Of a DNA stretch of 32,376 nucleotides, positions 18,701-27,700 are shown piece after piece. The notes under the pieces are model-generated. The model saw nothing but the letters and a program-made list of their open reading frames with translations, searched no databases and was not told where the DNA came from. Source of the DNA: Tannerellaceae bacterium (GTDB taxonomy: Bacteria; Bacteroidota; Bacteroidia; Bacteroidales; Tannerellaceae); assembly GCA_031264865.1 (NCBI GenBank), contig JAISDJ010000206.1, positions 1-32,376 of the forward strand. Reading direction: 5' to 3'. How positions within the stretch are numbered: the stretch's first letter is position 1; every line of letters starts with the position of its first letter. A program made the position numbers and the translations under genes.

Positions 18701-20265
18701 TCGAAAACCGGATTCCAACTGCCATCCGCCATTTTACCACGGAAAAATCCGGTTGCTTTATCGAAGTAAAGTTTATAGTTTTCCGAACGTTGTTGGAAAT
18801 ATATATAGTCGTCTGTCTTACCCATCTTTTTCGCCATCAGAGCGATACTTGCTGTTCCGATGGCATATTCAAGGGCTGTGGCAACCGGACGGTTTTTCAT
18901 TATATCCGAAGGGATAGGCTTCATTTCGCGGTCAAAATCTAAACCTCGCACATCGTGCATAGCCGATACTTTAAGCGCATTGAATGCCCGTTCGGCATCG
19001 AAGCCTTCAATTCCTTTTATGTAGGCTTCGGCGATGACCTGAAAGCTGTTTATCCCTACCATTGTTCCTGTGTCGTATCCACGAAGATGCCAGATAGGGA
19101 GCATGCCCGTTTGGTCGAATACCGCCAGCATGCTATTGACAAAGTCGGCGGTGCGCTGTCGGTCTATGATAGTAAACATAGGATGAGCTGCACGATAAGT
19201 ATCCCAAAGAGAGAATATTGTATAATTATCAAATCCCGGATTTTTGTGCGCTTTCCAATCCGAGCCCATATATTCGCCATTGGAATCATTGAATAAGGAG
19301 GGATGTATCATCAGGTGAAACATTGAGGTATAAAAGATGCGTTTATCCATATCGTTTGAGGTTTCAATCTGAATCTTGGCGAGTTCTTTGTTCCATTTCT
19401 CGTCGGCTTGTTTAACTACTTTGGCAAAATCCCAATCAGGGATTTCCGATTTGATATTGGCCAATGCATTATTAGAGCTTACCGGCGAGATGCCTACTTT
19501 TAATTGTATGGTTTCCGGCGATTTTTTGAAAGTAATGAAGCCTTTAAGTGATTTCCCTTTTTCCTTTTTCCCCTTTAACAACTCTGTATCTTCATAAATA
19601 GAGAAATCAGTAATGGGTACGGATGACTTTATAGCAAAAAACACTTGTTGTTTCTTCGCCCAGCCCTCTGACGAGCGGTAGCCTTTAATCGTATACTTAT
19701 CCGTTAGCTCAATATAGGTATCTACAGATTTATCATTAATCCCTTCTTTCAGGTCTATAATGATGCGTGCATCTTCGCCTTTCGGAAAGCTATATTTATG
19801 GAAAGCAACACGTTCGGAGGCCGTAAGTTCTACATCAATATTATGATCGTCTAATTTCACTTTGTAATATCCCGGCTTGGCAACTTCGTTCTTGTGCGAG
19901 AATTGCGAAGCATAACCGCTGTAGCGCTCCGTTTCCGTTCCTTTCTGCAGTTTCACTTCGCCCATATACGGCATGATCAGTACATCGCCCAGATCACCAA
20001 TACCGGTTCCGCTTAAGTGAAGCTGTGCGAATCCGATGATAGTACTGTCGCGATAGTTGTAACCGGAGCACCAGTCCCAGCCCTTGAAAAAGTTAGACGG
20101 TCCGACCTGAACGGCGCCGTAAGGTACGCTTGCGCCGACAAAGACGTGCCCATGTCCGCCTGAACCAATCATCGGATCTACATAATCCGTAAGCTTTTGC
20201 GCTTGTACATTCAGTAAGGTACATATGCTTATACACAGTAAATAAAATCTTTTGCTTAATTCCAT
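15766..20265 (-). CDS. GH92 alpha-mannosidase fused to GH31 alpha-glycosidase
   Basis: A 1499-residue exported protein (MELSKRFYLLCISICTLLNVQAQ). Residues about 24-745 form a complete GH92 enzyme, a calcium-dependent exo-alpha-mannosidase: DPMIGSGGHGHVFVGASVPY, SLWDTYRAAHPMFTI, HGNEPSHHIAYLFAY (E597) and GNEDCGQMSAWYIFSSLGFY (D639). Residues about 750-1499 form a complete GH31 enzyme (alpha-glucosidase/alpha-xylosidase family): GYHQSRNKYATQEEI, nucleophile D1124 in WFLDGPEPD, acid/base D1194 in IWSGDIPTTFDEL, YWTTDIGGYQGG, and a C-terminal beta domain. Both active sites look intact. Each half has the size of a normal stand-alone enzyme and the frame is unbroken, so this looks like a true gene fusion. 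It lies 21 bases after the esterase gene. The specificity of the GH31 half (Glc, Xyl, Gal) is open. Confidence 0.9.
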   Translation of the reverse strand: MELSKRFYLLCISICTLLNVQAQKLTDYVDPMIGSGGHGHVFVGASVPYGAVQVGPSNFFKGWDWCSGYNYRDSTIIGFAQLHLSGTGIGDLGDVLIMPYMGEVKLQKGTETERYSGYASQFSHKNEVAKPGYYKVKLDDHNIDVELTASERVAFHKYSFPKGEDARIIIDLKEGINDKSVDTYIELTDKYTIKGYRSSEGWAKKQQVFFAIKSSVPITDFSIYEDTELLKGKKEKGKSLKGFITFKKSPETIQLKVGISPVSSNNALANIKSEIPDWDFAKVVKQADEKWNKELAKIQIETSNDMDKRIFYTSMFHLMIHPSLFNDSNGEYMGSDWKAHKNPGFDNYTIFSLWDTYRAAHPMFTIIDRQRTADFVNSMLAVFDQTGMLPIWHLRGYDTGTMVGINSFQVIAEAYIKGIEGFDAERAFNALKVSAMHDVRGLDFDREMKPIPSDIMKNRPVATALEYAIGTASIALMAKKMGKTDDYIYFQQRSENYKLYFDKATGFFRGKMADGSWNPVFDPIKSVRPWATDYAEGNPWQYLWLVPQDVEGLIELLGGETAFIDRLNTFFTLSSVGDPDVLIDLTGCIGQYAHGNEPSHHIAYLFAYVGQQWQTARLTRRIIKDFYHDRPDGIIGNEDCGQMSAWYIFSSLGFYPVFTASGQYVLGSPLFDKATINLENGKQFTVETINNTSENIYIQSVELNGKKHDFSFISHEDIMQGGTLRISMGNKPNYNFGKDPVSRPQTNTVAGNTTDDPSIAAWDIYVNSWEKKNGELVVETVEGILHLRSYDFGALHYKLIPSEQNDSKSYAVIHEFPAIDFKVEEDDNDLALITSKYRFVLHKFTGNFSFYNSENKLLLKDAVNKRKTIKADSIVPHSLFKITSKEALYGLGQFRDNALNLRGKKRELIQFNTQAAVPVIYSTSGWGLFWDNPSRTVFEDSKNGMSLTSDFGNKLDFYLFTGSTIDSLIASYRQLTGEAPMIPYWSLGYHQSRNKYATQEEILTIAQRMDKEKIQMSSIFIDYFYWQKYGTGSHRFDETIFPDPQGMLKTLQEKYQTKAIITIWPTFKKGTEHYKEFESKGMLLDGAKALDGIIYDVFNPEARNLYWQQILPLVKIGLGGWFLDGPEPDQIASFLPTNTFAGPAVTVRNLYPLLHAENFYTNLIKLHPNERPYLLTRCAWAAQQRTGATIWSGDIPTTFDELRKQITAGLNFVSTGIPYWTTDIGGYQGGDPESEEYRELFTRWFEYGTFCPIFRCHGRRYPGDTKAPNELWAYGEEVQRICTDYINLRYLLMPYIYTLTADVTHKNYTPMRLLAFDFPEDENVMDCKDQFMYGPAFLVCPVLEAGSTSREVYLPVGGSWFDFHSGRFHKGGQTITADAPPSKMPLYVRAGSIIPQYGDSDKANKIGDPLKIYIYRGVDGAFDLYEDDGSSFDYKKGKYRYIPFVWNDAKKELEIGTIQGNYPIPAGGKQLEIIPVDPESEKIRSVNVVYKGEQLHIKF

Positions 20266-20286
20266 CTTTGTCTATTGTTTTTTGAT

Positions 20287-21732
20287 TTACCAGTTATCTG
20301 TTCTGAATGGTGAAGCGGGAATACCGTAAACATTGAATACAGATGCCTCGGCATAATTTTTATAGCAATATCTTACTGCTACGGGATTATTTATTTTTTC
20401 GCAAGTTACAATAATTTTTCCGGCTTTTTCATTTGCTTTTGCCGGATAAAAAACCTTATCTCCACCTGCTATCTCAAAGCCCTTTAGGTCGGCAAATAAC
20501 GGACAAAGGCCATGTTCTGCATTTTCGAAAGATAAGAAAATGGTATCGCTTGCTATTTCCATTGATTTATATACCGGAGGCGCATAGCCCAAGTTGTGTT
20601 TTTTGTATGTTTGGCCCAATGCCCAATATGCAAACCGATTTCCAACTATTTCTTTATCAGCAGGATGAATAAGCAACGAATCACCAATATCCATTGTAGT
20701 GACCATACCCGAATTGGGTATGTCTTTCATGTTTTTTTCCTGAACTTCTCTTAAAAGTGCAGCAGAGGTTCTTTCTTTTCCCTCATAATTAAAAGGTGCT
20801 ATTTGAACATAGTAAAAAGGAAAATCTCCAACATTCCATTTCGAGCGCAGATCTTTTACAAAAGCATGCATCAATCTGCCATAAAGGTCGGCATCGTTTC
20901 TATTGCTTTCGCCTTGATACCACAGAAATCCTTTAATCGCAAAATTTATCAGAGGAGCTATTTTTGCATTATATAGTACACAAGGAGTAGCTGTCGGATT
21001 GTTCACTTCATCCTTATTTTCCAGGATAGAAAGGTCTATTTCGGGAAATGGTTCGATAGCATCCCTACTCATCCAGGCTTCCACTTTAGAACCTCCCCAT
21101 GATGACACTATTATACCGACAGGTACATTCAAGGTAGATTGTATATAACGGGCAAAAAAGTACCCTATAGCACTTATATTAGCTACATTACCTGGCGTGT
21201 TTTCCAGCCATTCCCCTTTACAATCTGTCTGAGGTTCCTTATTGAATTGCCTCACCCATTTGCCTTTGTCCGAATCGGTAGTATACATTCTGATAGGAGT
21301 TTCGGGATTTGCTTTTATAATAGCGTCGTAAGAACTTTTTACTGGTTGTCCGTTAAATCCCCTGACAGGCATTTCCATATTCGATTGCCCTGAACAAAAC
21401 CAGACTTCGCCTATGAGTATGTTTTTTAAGGTTATTTCTTCTCCATCGCTGATGATTATGTTATAGGGCCCTCCAGCCGTCGGTGTATCGACATTTGCCA
21501 ACCAGTTTCCCTTTTCGTCCGAAGCAACAGTATATACATTATTATTCCACGATGTTTTAATCGTTACATTCGATTTGCTTTTTGCTTCTCCCCATAATTT
21601 TACGTTGCTTTGCTGCTGCAAAACCATATTATCGCCCAAAATAGCAGGCAACTTTATCTTTGCCTGAAGCATTAACATTGATGATAATAAGTAGGCTACA
21701 AGAATCGCCTTTTTTAATAGCTGAGTTTTCAT
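20287..21732 (-). CDS. Sialate O-acetylesterase-like SGNH esterase
   Basis: A 481-residue exported protein (MKTQLLKKAILVAYLLSSMLMLQA). It shows the SASA-type SGNH hydrolase signature: nucleophile S117 in WFCSGQSNMEMP, the oxyanion-region SSWGGSKVEAW, WYQGESN (E275) and the catalytic His H356 in DSLLIHPADK. Residues 25-105 form a beta-sandwich typical of the family's N terminus. Members labelled sialate O-acetylesterase remove O-acetyl groups from sugars; in PULs the target is often a plant or microbial glycan, not sialic acid, and no sialidase is present here. It is the first enzyme gene after a 122-base gap with a stem-loop, and is followed after 21 bases by the GH92-GH31 gene. Cell location periplasm, inferred. 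Confidence 0.87.
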   Translation of the reverse strand: MKTQLLKKAILVAYLLSSMLMLQAKIKLPAILGDNMVLQQQSNVKLWGEAKSKSNVTIKTSWNNNVYTVASDEKGNWLANVDTPTAGGPYNIIISDGEEITLKNILIGEVWFCSGQSNMEMPVRGFNGQPVKSSYDAIIKANPETPIRMYTTDSDKGKWVRQFNKEPQTDCKGEWLENTPGNVANISAIGYFFARYIQSTLNVPVGIIVSSWGGSKVEAWMSRDAIEPFPEIDLSILENKDEVNNPTATPCVLYNAKIAPLINFAIKGFLWYQGESNRNDADLYGRLMHAFVKDLRSKWNVGDFPFYYVQIAPFNYEGKERTSAALLREVQEKNMKDIPNSGMVTTMDIGDSLLIHPADKEIVGNRFAYWALGQTYKKHNLGYAPPVYKSMEIASDTIFLSFENAEHGLCPLFADLKGFEIAGGDKVFYPAKANEKAGKIIVTCEKINNPVAVRYCYKNYAEASVFNVYGIPASPFRTDNW

Positions 21733-21781
21733 TTTCCTTATTATAATTTAAAGTAAGATTGAGAAGTTGGTATTATTTAGC

Positions 21782-21818
21782 GTGTGTCAAAAGCGCTATA
21801 TTAAGGCTTTTGACACAC
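21782..21818. repeat. Strong stem-loop between DUF3823 and esterase genes
   Basis: A perfect 13-bp inverted repeat (gtgtgtcaaaagc 21782-21794, gcttttgacacac 21806-21818) with an 11-base loop lies in the 122-base gap inside the PUL. No T tract follows on the minus strand, so it is more likely an mRNA 3'-end stabiliser or processing site for the susCD part than a terminator. Confidence 0.6.
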
Positions 21819-21854
21819 ACTCACATGCGATTGACTTCCCGGTTCGGCTTATAC

Positions 21855-22625
21855 TTACGGAACGTGTATCTTTTCGATCGTCGTAAAATTCTCGGCGCCC
21901 ATGCCCGGATAGTTGGTTTCCGGTTTTCCGGAGGCTGTCTGGCAATTTATCGAAACGCGTACCCAGTAATCAATACCTGTGTACTTAAGTGGTATGACTG
22001 TGCGATAAGTGATTTCCTGTCCTTCCATATCATTTGTCACTACCAACCTGGTGGGGAACAATTGGTCGTCGAAAGCCGAGGCATTAACCGAGCGCGATAT
22101 ACGCAGGTATGATTCCCTCAAATCGGGCATTTCGTAACCAGCTTTCTGGTTCCGGGTAAAACGAACGCTACATTCGAGATAATTATCGGCTATAACCGTC
22201 GGTTTTTTTACCCATTCGATGGTCAGGTACGGCGTTACCGTAAAATCCTTAGTAGTGATACCGGATATCTGTACCAGCTCGCCGGCATCGTCAAGATCCA
22301 GCTTCTCGTCGTCGTATGGGAAGAAATTTCCGCTGTATGGTAACATGCGATATTCGCCTGAAAACCATTTGTTGTGGAGATAAGTTCCGTCCTGCTGTAC
22401 CTTCAGCATCTGATTGCCTACAAAAATTTCGGGATCGCCTTTTGCCCAGCTTATTTCCTTCATACGAATGTATTCCGAGCCGTGTTTTACCTGTAGCGGT
22501 TGACCGTGATGATCGAACATGGTTCCCTGGATTGTGGCATTACTCCCTTCGTAATTGTCTATTTCGCAGGAAGCTGCCAGTAGACAACCTAAAATAATGA
22601 CTATATAATTATTTGCTCGTTTCAT
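21855..22625 (-). CDS. DUF3823 lipoprotein of the PUL
   Basis: A 256-residue lipoprotein: MKRANNYIVIILGCLLAASCE ends in a lipobox with Cys20. The mature part starts with a carboxypeptidase-regulatory-like beta domain (ATIQGTMFDHHGQPL, then SGEYRMLPYSGNFF) followed by a second beta domain with SVRFTRNQKAGYEM and DYWVRVSINCQT, as I remember for DUF3823 (PF12866). Such genes follow susD in many PULs and are thought to sit on the outer membrane and bind glycan or assist SusCD; that is inference. It follows susD by 17 bases and is clearly in its operon. Confidence 0.8.
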   Translation of the reverse strand: MKRANNYIVIILGCLLAASCEIDNYEGSNATIQGTMFDHHGQPLQVKHGSEYIRMKEISWAKGDPEIFVGNQMLKVQQDGTYLHNKWFSGEYRMLPYSGNFFPYDDEKLDLDDAGELVQISGITTKDFTVTPYLTIEWVKKPTVIADNYLECSVRFTRNQKAGYEMPDLRESYLRISRSVNASAFDDQLFPTRLVVTNDMEGQEITYRTVIPLKYTGIDYWVRVSINCQTASGKPETNYPGMGAENFTTIEKIHVP

Positions 22626-22642
22626 GTTTTCATTTTTATGGG

Positions 22643-24775
22643 TTATTGGAATCTGTTCTTTTGTAAATTGGGATTGTTTTTCAATTCCGTACTCGGAATG
22701 GTTTCGTAATAATTTTTCACTTCGAAAGAAATCCTGTCGCTTGCCTGTTCGGCGGCTTTGGCATCGTAGATGTATTTCCCGTCAGGAATACCCGCGTCGT
22801 CGACCGTAGCGCCCTTACTGAACATAAATGAGTACAAACCGCGTTTGCGGTAGCTTCGTATCTGGGTATCGAAAGTGAACCAGCGAAGCAGGTCCCAATA
22901 GATCTTACTTTCGAAAGCCAGCTCCTTGTACCTTTCCACGCGGACAATCTGCAAAGCTCTGTTGGGAGCTTCCACAAATCCACCCTGTCCTTTTGGTCCG
23001 GGGTTGGCCCAGTTGGTGTAGGCAGGATCGGTTGACAGGTCTGCCGTACTATTCAATAGTGTAGCGCCGGCGCGGTCGCGCAGGTCGTTGATACAGTTAA
23101 ATGCGTCTTGCAGCATATCCATTCCGCCGTATGAGGTTTCGCCACTTTGGGCTAGTTCCACTGCGGCTTCGGCACGATTGAGCAACATCTCGGCATATCG
23201 TATCTCAATCCACGGCTGAGTGGATGTATGGTTTACCGTGGAGCTTTTCGGCCAAGTGATATCCAAGTGCTTACGTCCGAAGAAACCGGTGCATGTGTTG
23301 GTACCCCCGCTTGAACTGGCCATTCTTGGCCCATCTAATCCGTTTTTGAAAATTTTGACGCCATCACCTCTCACATAAGGATCCGCCTGATCGGCTGAAG
23401 CAGTGGTGGAGTATGTAATGGTTCCGTCGCGATAAGGATTGGTTTCATAGTTGTTCTTGTTCCACATTGTACTTGAATTGTAACCGCTGCCATCGACTCC
23501 ATCGTCAATACTGAACTTTTTAAATTTATCTGTTGCCGGGTCATATTTTTCGTCGAAAATACCAGCTCGTAGGTCAAGCTTCATGCCTCCTTTGTAGAGA
23601 TTGCCGGGTATCAGAAGGTTGGCGCTGAGTCGTGGTTCTATACTCTCCCATAACTGACCACAGTTGTCGTATACAAGGTAATTGCCGTCTGTATCGAACG
23701 CACTAAAGTGCCCATTGTCATCCAATGGCAAACCGTCGAAAAGTTCTACCCAGTCAAGGGTCGGATTGAAACGGTCTCCTCCCTCCGTAACCATACGGGG
23801 TGGAGCCATCATAGAATTATACGAATGTACGCTCATGTTGAAATCATATTTACGCAACCAGATAGACTCTTTGTTATTGTCTGACTTTTCCCATATTTCG
23901 GCGTAATTATCTATTTTGTTGGCATTGGCCTTGTGTAGTTCATAGTTGCCGCTGCTTTCTATTAATTTGGCAGCATCCCAAGCCTGCTTGAAGTAATCAT
24001 TGGCACGGATTGACGGTATGCCCTGAAGGAGCACTCCGTCTACTTCCCAATCGGCAAATTTCAGGGAACCATAGCGGGCAGTAGTAGCAGCATGAAGCGC
24101 CGCACGACTCTTAATTGCGGCAGCCACATATTTGTTGGCACGTCCGGCCTCGCTTTTCTCCGGTAAGTCGGCAATAGCTTCTTCCAGATCTTTCAGGATG
24201 AAATCGTAGGTAGCGGCATGGCTTTCGCGGCTTACCCATAGTGTTGTTACATCATTGGGATCTAACACCTGCGCTTCGAGAATTTTAGGTAGGCCTCCGT
24301 AACGCTTGGTCAACTGGAAATATACATAAGCCCTGATAAACTTAGCTTCGGCAATCCATGTTTTCGACTGGGAGGCCAGTTCGGGATAGTTCGGCAAATT
24401 GTTAACAAGGGTATTTGCCTGACGGATAATCTTGAATGCTCCACTCCAATAGCCGGTACGGTGGCGCTTGAATCCTGGGTTATTGCGATTTACCATTTCT
24501 CCGGTAGAGTTCCAGAAAGTCCAGACACTTATTCCGTTATTAACATAATAACCTCCACCTCCGCCGTTTTCATTACCGTCACTATCGACATCATAATGGT
24601 AATCCTCCATCGGGAGGTGGTTGTACATCCCTGCCATATAGGCTTTGATCCCATTATCATTATATATATCTTCTTCAGTGATAATGCTTGTGGGCTTAAT
24701 ATCCAGATCCACACAGGATGTCAGCCATCCCAGTGAAACAGTCAATAATGCTGTTATTAAATAAATTCTTTTCAT
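22643..24775 (-). CDS. susD-like: SusD/RagB-family glycan-binding outer-membrane lipoprotein
   Basis: A 710-residue lipoprotein (MKRIYLITALLTVSLGWLTSC, lipobox Cys21). The SusD N terminus is plain: LDIKPTSIITEEDIYNDNGI, the TPR-like helices (IIRQANTLVNNLPNYPE, WIAEAKFIRAYVYFQLTKRYGGLPKI) and the C-terminal RagB block (IRYAEMLLNRAEAAVEL, LNDLRDRAG-like INDLRDRAG, VRVERYKELAFESKIYWDLLRW). It is the surface lid of the SusC transporter and helps capture the substrate. At 710 residues it is longer than many SusD proteins, with a Gly-rich insert (residues 71-75). It follows susC by 22 bases, the usual pair. Confidence 0.95.
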   Translation of the reverse strand: MKRIYLITALLTVSLGWLTSCVDLDIKPTSIITEEDIYNDNGIKAYMAGMYNHLPMEDYHYDVDSDGNENGGGGGYYVNNGISVWTFWNSTGEMVNRNNPGFKRHRTGYWSGAFKIIRQANTLVNNLPNYPELASQSKTWIAEAKFIRAYVYFQLTKRYGGLPKILEAQVLDPNDVTTLWVSRESHAATYDFILKDLEEAIADLPEKSEAGRANKYVAAAIKSRAALHAATTARYGSLKFADWEVDGVLLQGIPSIRANDYFKQAWDAAKLIESSGNYELHKANANKIDNYAEIWEKSDNNKESIWLRKYDFNMSVHSYNSMMAPPRMVTEGGDRFNPTLDWVELFDGLPLDDNGHFSAFDTDGNYLVYDNCGQLWESIEPRLSANLLIPGNLYKGGMKLDLRAGIFDEKYDPATDKFKKFSIDDGVDGSGYNSSTMWNKNNYETNPYRDGTITYSTTASADQADPYVRGDGVKIFKNGLDGPRMASSSGGTNTCTGFFGRKHLDITWPKSSTVNHTSTQPWIEIRYAEMLLNRAEAAVELAQSGETSYGGMDMLQDAFNCINDLRDRAGATLLNSTADLSTDPAYTNWANPGPKGQGGFVEAPNRALQIVRVERYKELAFESKIYWDLLRWFTFDTQIRSYRKRGLYSFMFSKGATVDDAGIPDGKYIYDAKAAEQASDRISFEVKNYYETIPSTELKNNPNLQKNRFQ

Positions 24776-24797
24776 ATATATATCGTATTAGTTATTA

Positions 24798-27700
24798 TCA
24801 GAATGTAATAGTTCCGCCAAAGTTGAATGTCCGGCTCAGCGGATAGAGGTATCCGTATGTTTCCGAAGGTTTTTCCGGGTCGAGTCCTCTCACGCCTGTG
24901 ATAGTAAACAGATTATAGGCATTGACGTAAAGACGCATGTTTTTTAATCCGATTTTTCCGAAAGCAATATTTTGAGGAACCGTAAAGCCTATTTCGATAC
25001 TTTTCAGTCGTACGTAGGCGCCATTCTGGATGTTGAACATTGATGTTTCTTCAGCCCTTGTTTTCCCGTAAGGATAATATCCCGAAACCCATGTGTTGGA
25101 AGGATCATACGGATCTTTTTTCGGGTCGGTCGGATGCCACCTGTCATACAACAAATCCAAAGCATTACCGTCCCATTCCAACGGTTTAAGCAATTGTTCG
25201 CCATACCCTATATACGACATGGCAGCTCCCTGGAACAATAAATTGAAATCAATCAATTTCCATTGGCCACCCAGGTTCAGTCCATAATACATGAGAGGAT
25301 AATTGCGTGCGTTGTTGAGTTCGGTTCCGGGGAGGCCTCCGTTGTTATCGGAGTTAGTTGTAGTGGCAATCGGGTACTTATCCCGATCGTCGATAACACC
25401 ATCACCATTCCAGTCTTCGTAGATAGGATCACCAGGAAGCGTGTTTGCAGAAGAATAGATGGAGTTGGCAATTTCTTCGTACGACTGATATTGTCCGTTT
25501 TCGCCTTTCCCGAACCAGATATCCTTGTAGCGACCTACGATATTATTACGCCAGTAATCGTATGAATTGAGACGTTCGGGCTGTATCCTTTTTGTCCACA
25601 TACTCCTTGTAATCTGTACAGAACCCGATACATTGTAATTGAATTTCCCAATATTGTTGTAGTGACGCAGTTCTAACTCTAACCCCTTGGTACGATCGGC
25701 GTTCAGGTTTGCCTGTGAAATATCCGAACCGAACGTACCGGGAACAACGACATCAGGATTATCTAATAAACCACGGCGATCGCGCCGGAACAGATCGAGC
25801 GAAAATCCGAGCAGTCCATTCCACAGATCGGCATCTACCCCAACATTCCACAAGTCGGATGTGTACCAGGTTAAATCTAAGTTCGGCGCTTTCCGGAAGC
25901 CCAATGCATTAACAAAAGTATTGCCAAACACGGTACCTCTCGGCAAGTTTTGCTTGTTGTGATACGACTGAGGATAATCGTAGCCTTCAATAAACTGAAA
26001 CTCGGAAGCGGCATCGTCACCGAGACGTCCCCAAGAAGCTCTTAATTTCAGATTCTTGAGAAAAGGTATATTATCCTTGACGAAAGATTCTTCGGAGATG
26101 CGATATGCCAACAAAGCACTTGGAAAAAAGCCCCACTGCTTGCCTTTCGGAAATTTGGAAGAGCCATCATAACGGAATGAAAGCTCACTTATATATTTCC
26201 CCTTGTAATCGTAATTCAATCTGCCGATCAATGCTCTTTGGGCGTTTTCAGTCAAACCACTGCCGACGCCTTCCTGATTTTCGGCATTACCTGCAAAGAG
26301 GTAAGGAATTGGTATTTCGAAATAGCGGGATGCCCTGAAATCATACCTCTGGCCATAACTTTCTTCGTACAGTAACAAGGCTCCCACATGATGCGTTTCG
26401 GCAAATGTATTGTCGTAATTCAGTCGTGCATTCCACAGGGTGGTGTAATTGTTACTGTATGAGCGGTTCAGATTGGTTTTGCTGTTGCGGAGCCAACCGC
26501 CTTCGTATGTATCGGTCACCGTATTGTAACGATATTCGTTGTATTCCTTCTTAAAGTTGGCATTGTCGTTATATGTTTTATCATAGCTGAACATCACTGC
26601 TGCCGTCAATCCTTCAATGAACGGCACATTGTAATCCAGATTCATGTTGGACTGAAAAATATTCTTTTTGTCCTTGACATAGCCTGCAATTTCGGGATGA
26701 ATAACCGCCGCCGGATTAAACTCCACATCGGGATGGTAGAAATATGGTGCGGTATTGTTAGCATACACAGGATCTGTAGGACGAGAACGCCACAACATCT
26801 TGAAAACTTCCCAAGTGTTCATATTCTGGCGATTGGTTTCGTCCATAATCATATTCAGTTTGATGCCTACTTTCAGATCCTTTGTGATTTGTGCGTTTAC
26901 ATTTGTCCTTAAATTATATCGATTGTAATTGGCTGAGTTGGTTTTGAAGAAGCTTCCCTGATCAGTATAACCAAAATTGATGTAATAATCGACCTTTTCG
27001 GTACCTCCGCTTACGGAAAGATTATGCTGTTGTTGAGGCGCGGTTTTCTTCATTACTGCATCATACCAATCTGTATCGGGCATTTCTCCGTTTGCCAACT
27101 TTGTAAAATACTCATCATCGTAAGTTGTTATGGGAGTGCTTGTACTGCGCATGGTCGTTTCGTTATACAATATAGCACGGTCTCGTGATTTGAGCGGATG
27201 TAGCATCTCAGCCGGAGTCTGTATGCCGTAATATGCGGAATATTCGATCTTAGCCTTTCCATGTTCACCTTTTTTGGTAGTAATCAACACAACACCATTT
27301 GCTGCCCGTACGCCATAGATGGCTGCCGAGGCATCCTTCAGGATAGAAACACTTTCGATATCGTTCGGATCCATACGCGGGAGGTCTTCACGAGGTACTC
27401 CATCCACAACCAATAAGGGCGACCCAAATCCGCGAACATCGAACTGGTTGGTAAACTGTCCCGGCTCGGATGTTTTCTGAACATTACGTACACCCGGTAA
27501 TTTGCCCGTTAACATATTCTGCACATTCGTGCTTTTGGTTGTAATCAATTGCTTGTTTTCAACCGCAACCACCGATCCGGTCAGCGTCGATTTCTTTTGT
27601 GTACCATAACCGACTACTACTACTTCCTCAAGGCCAAAAGCATCTTCTTTCAAAGTAATACGAAACACCTGATTATTTTCTATCGGCACTTCCTGCGTTC

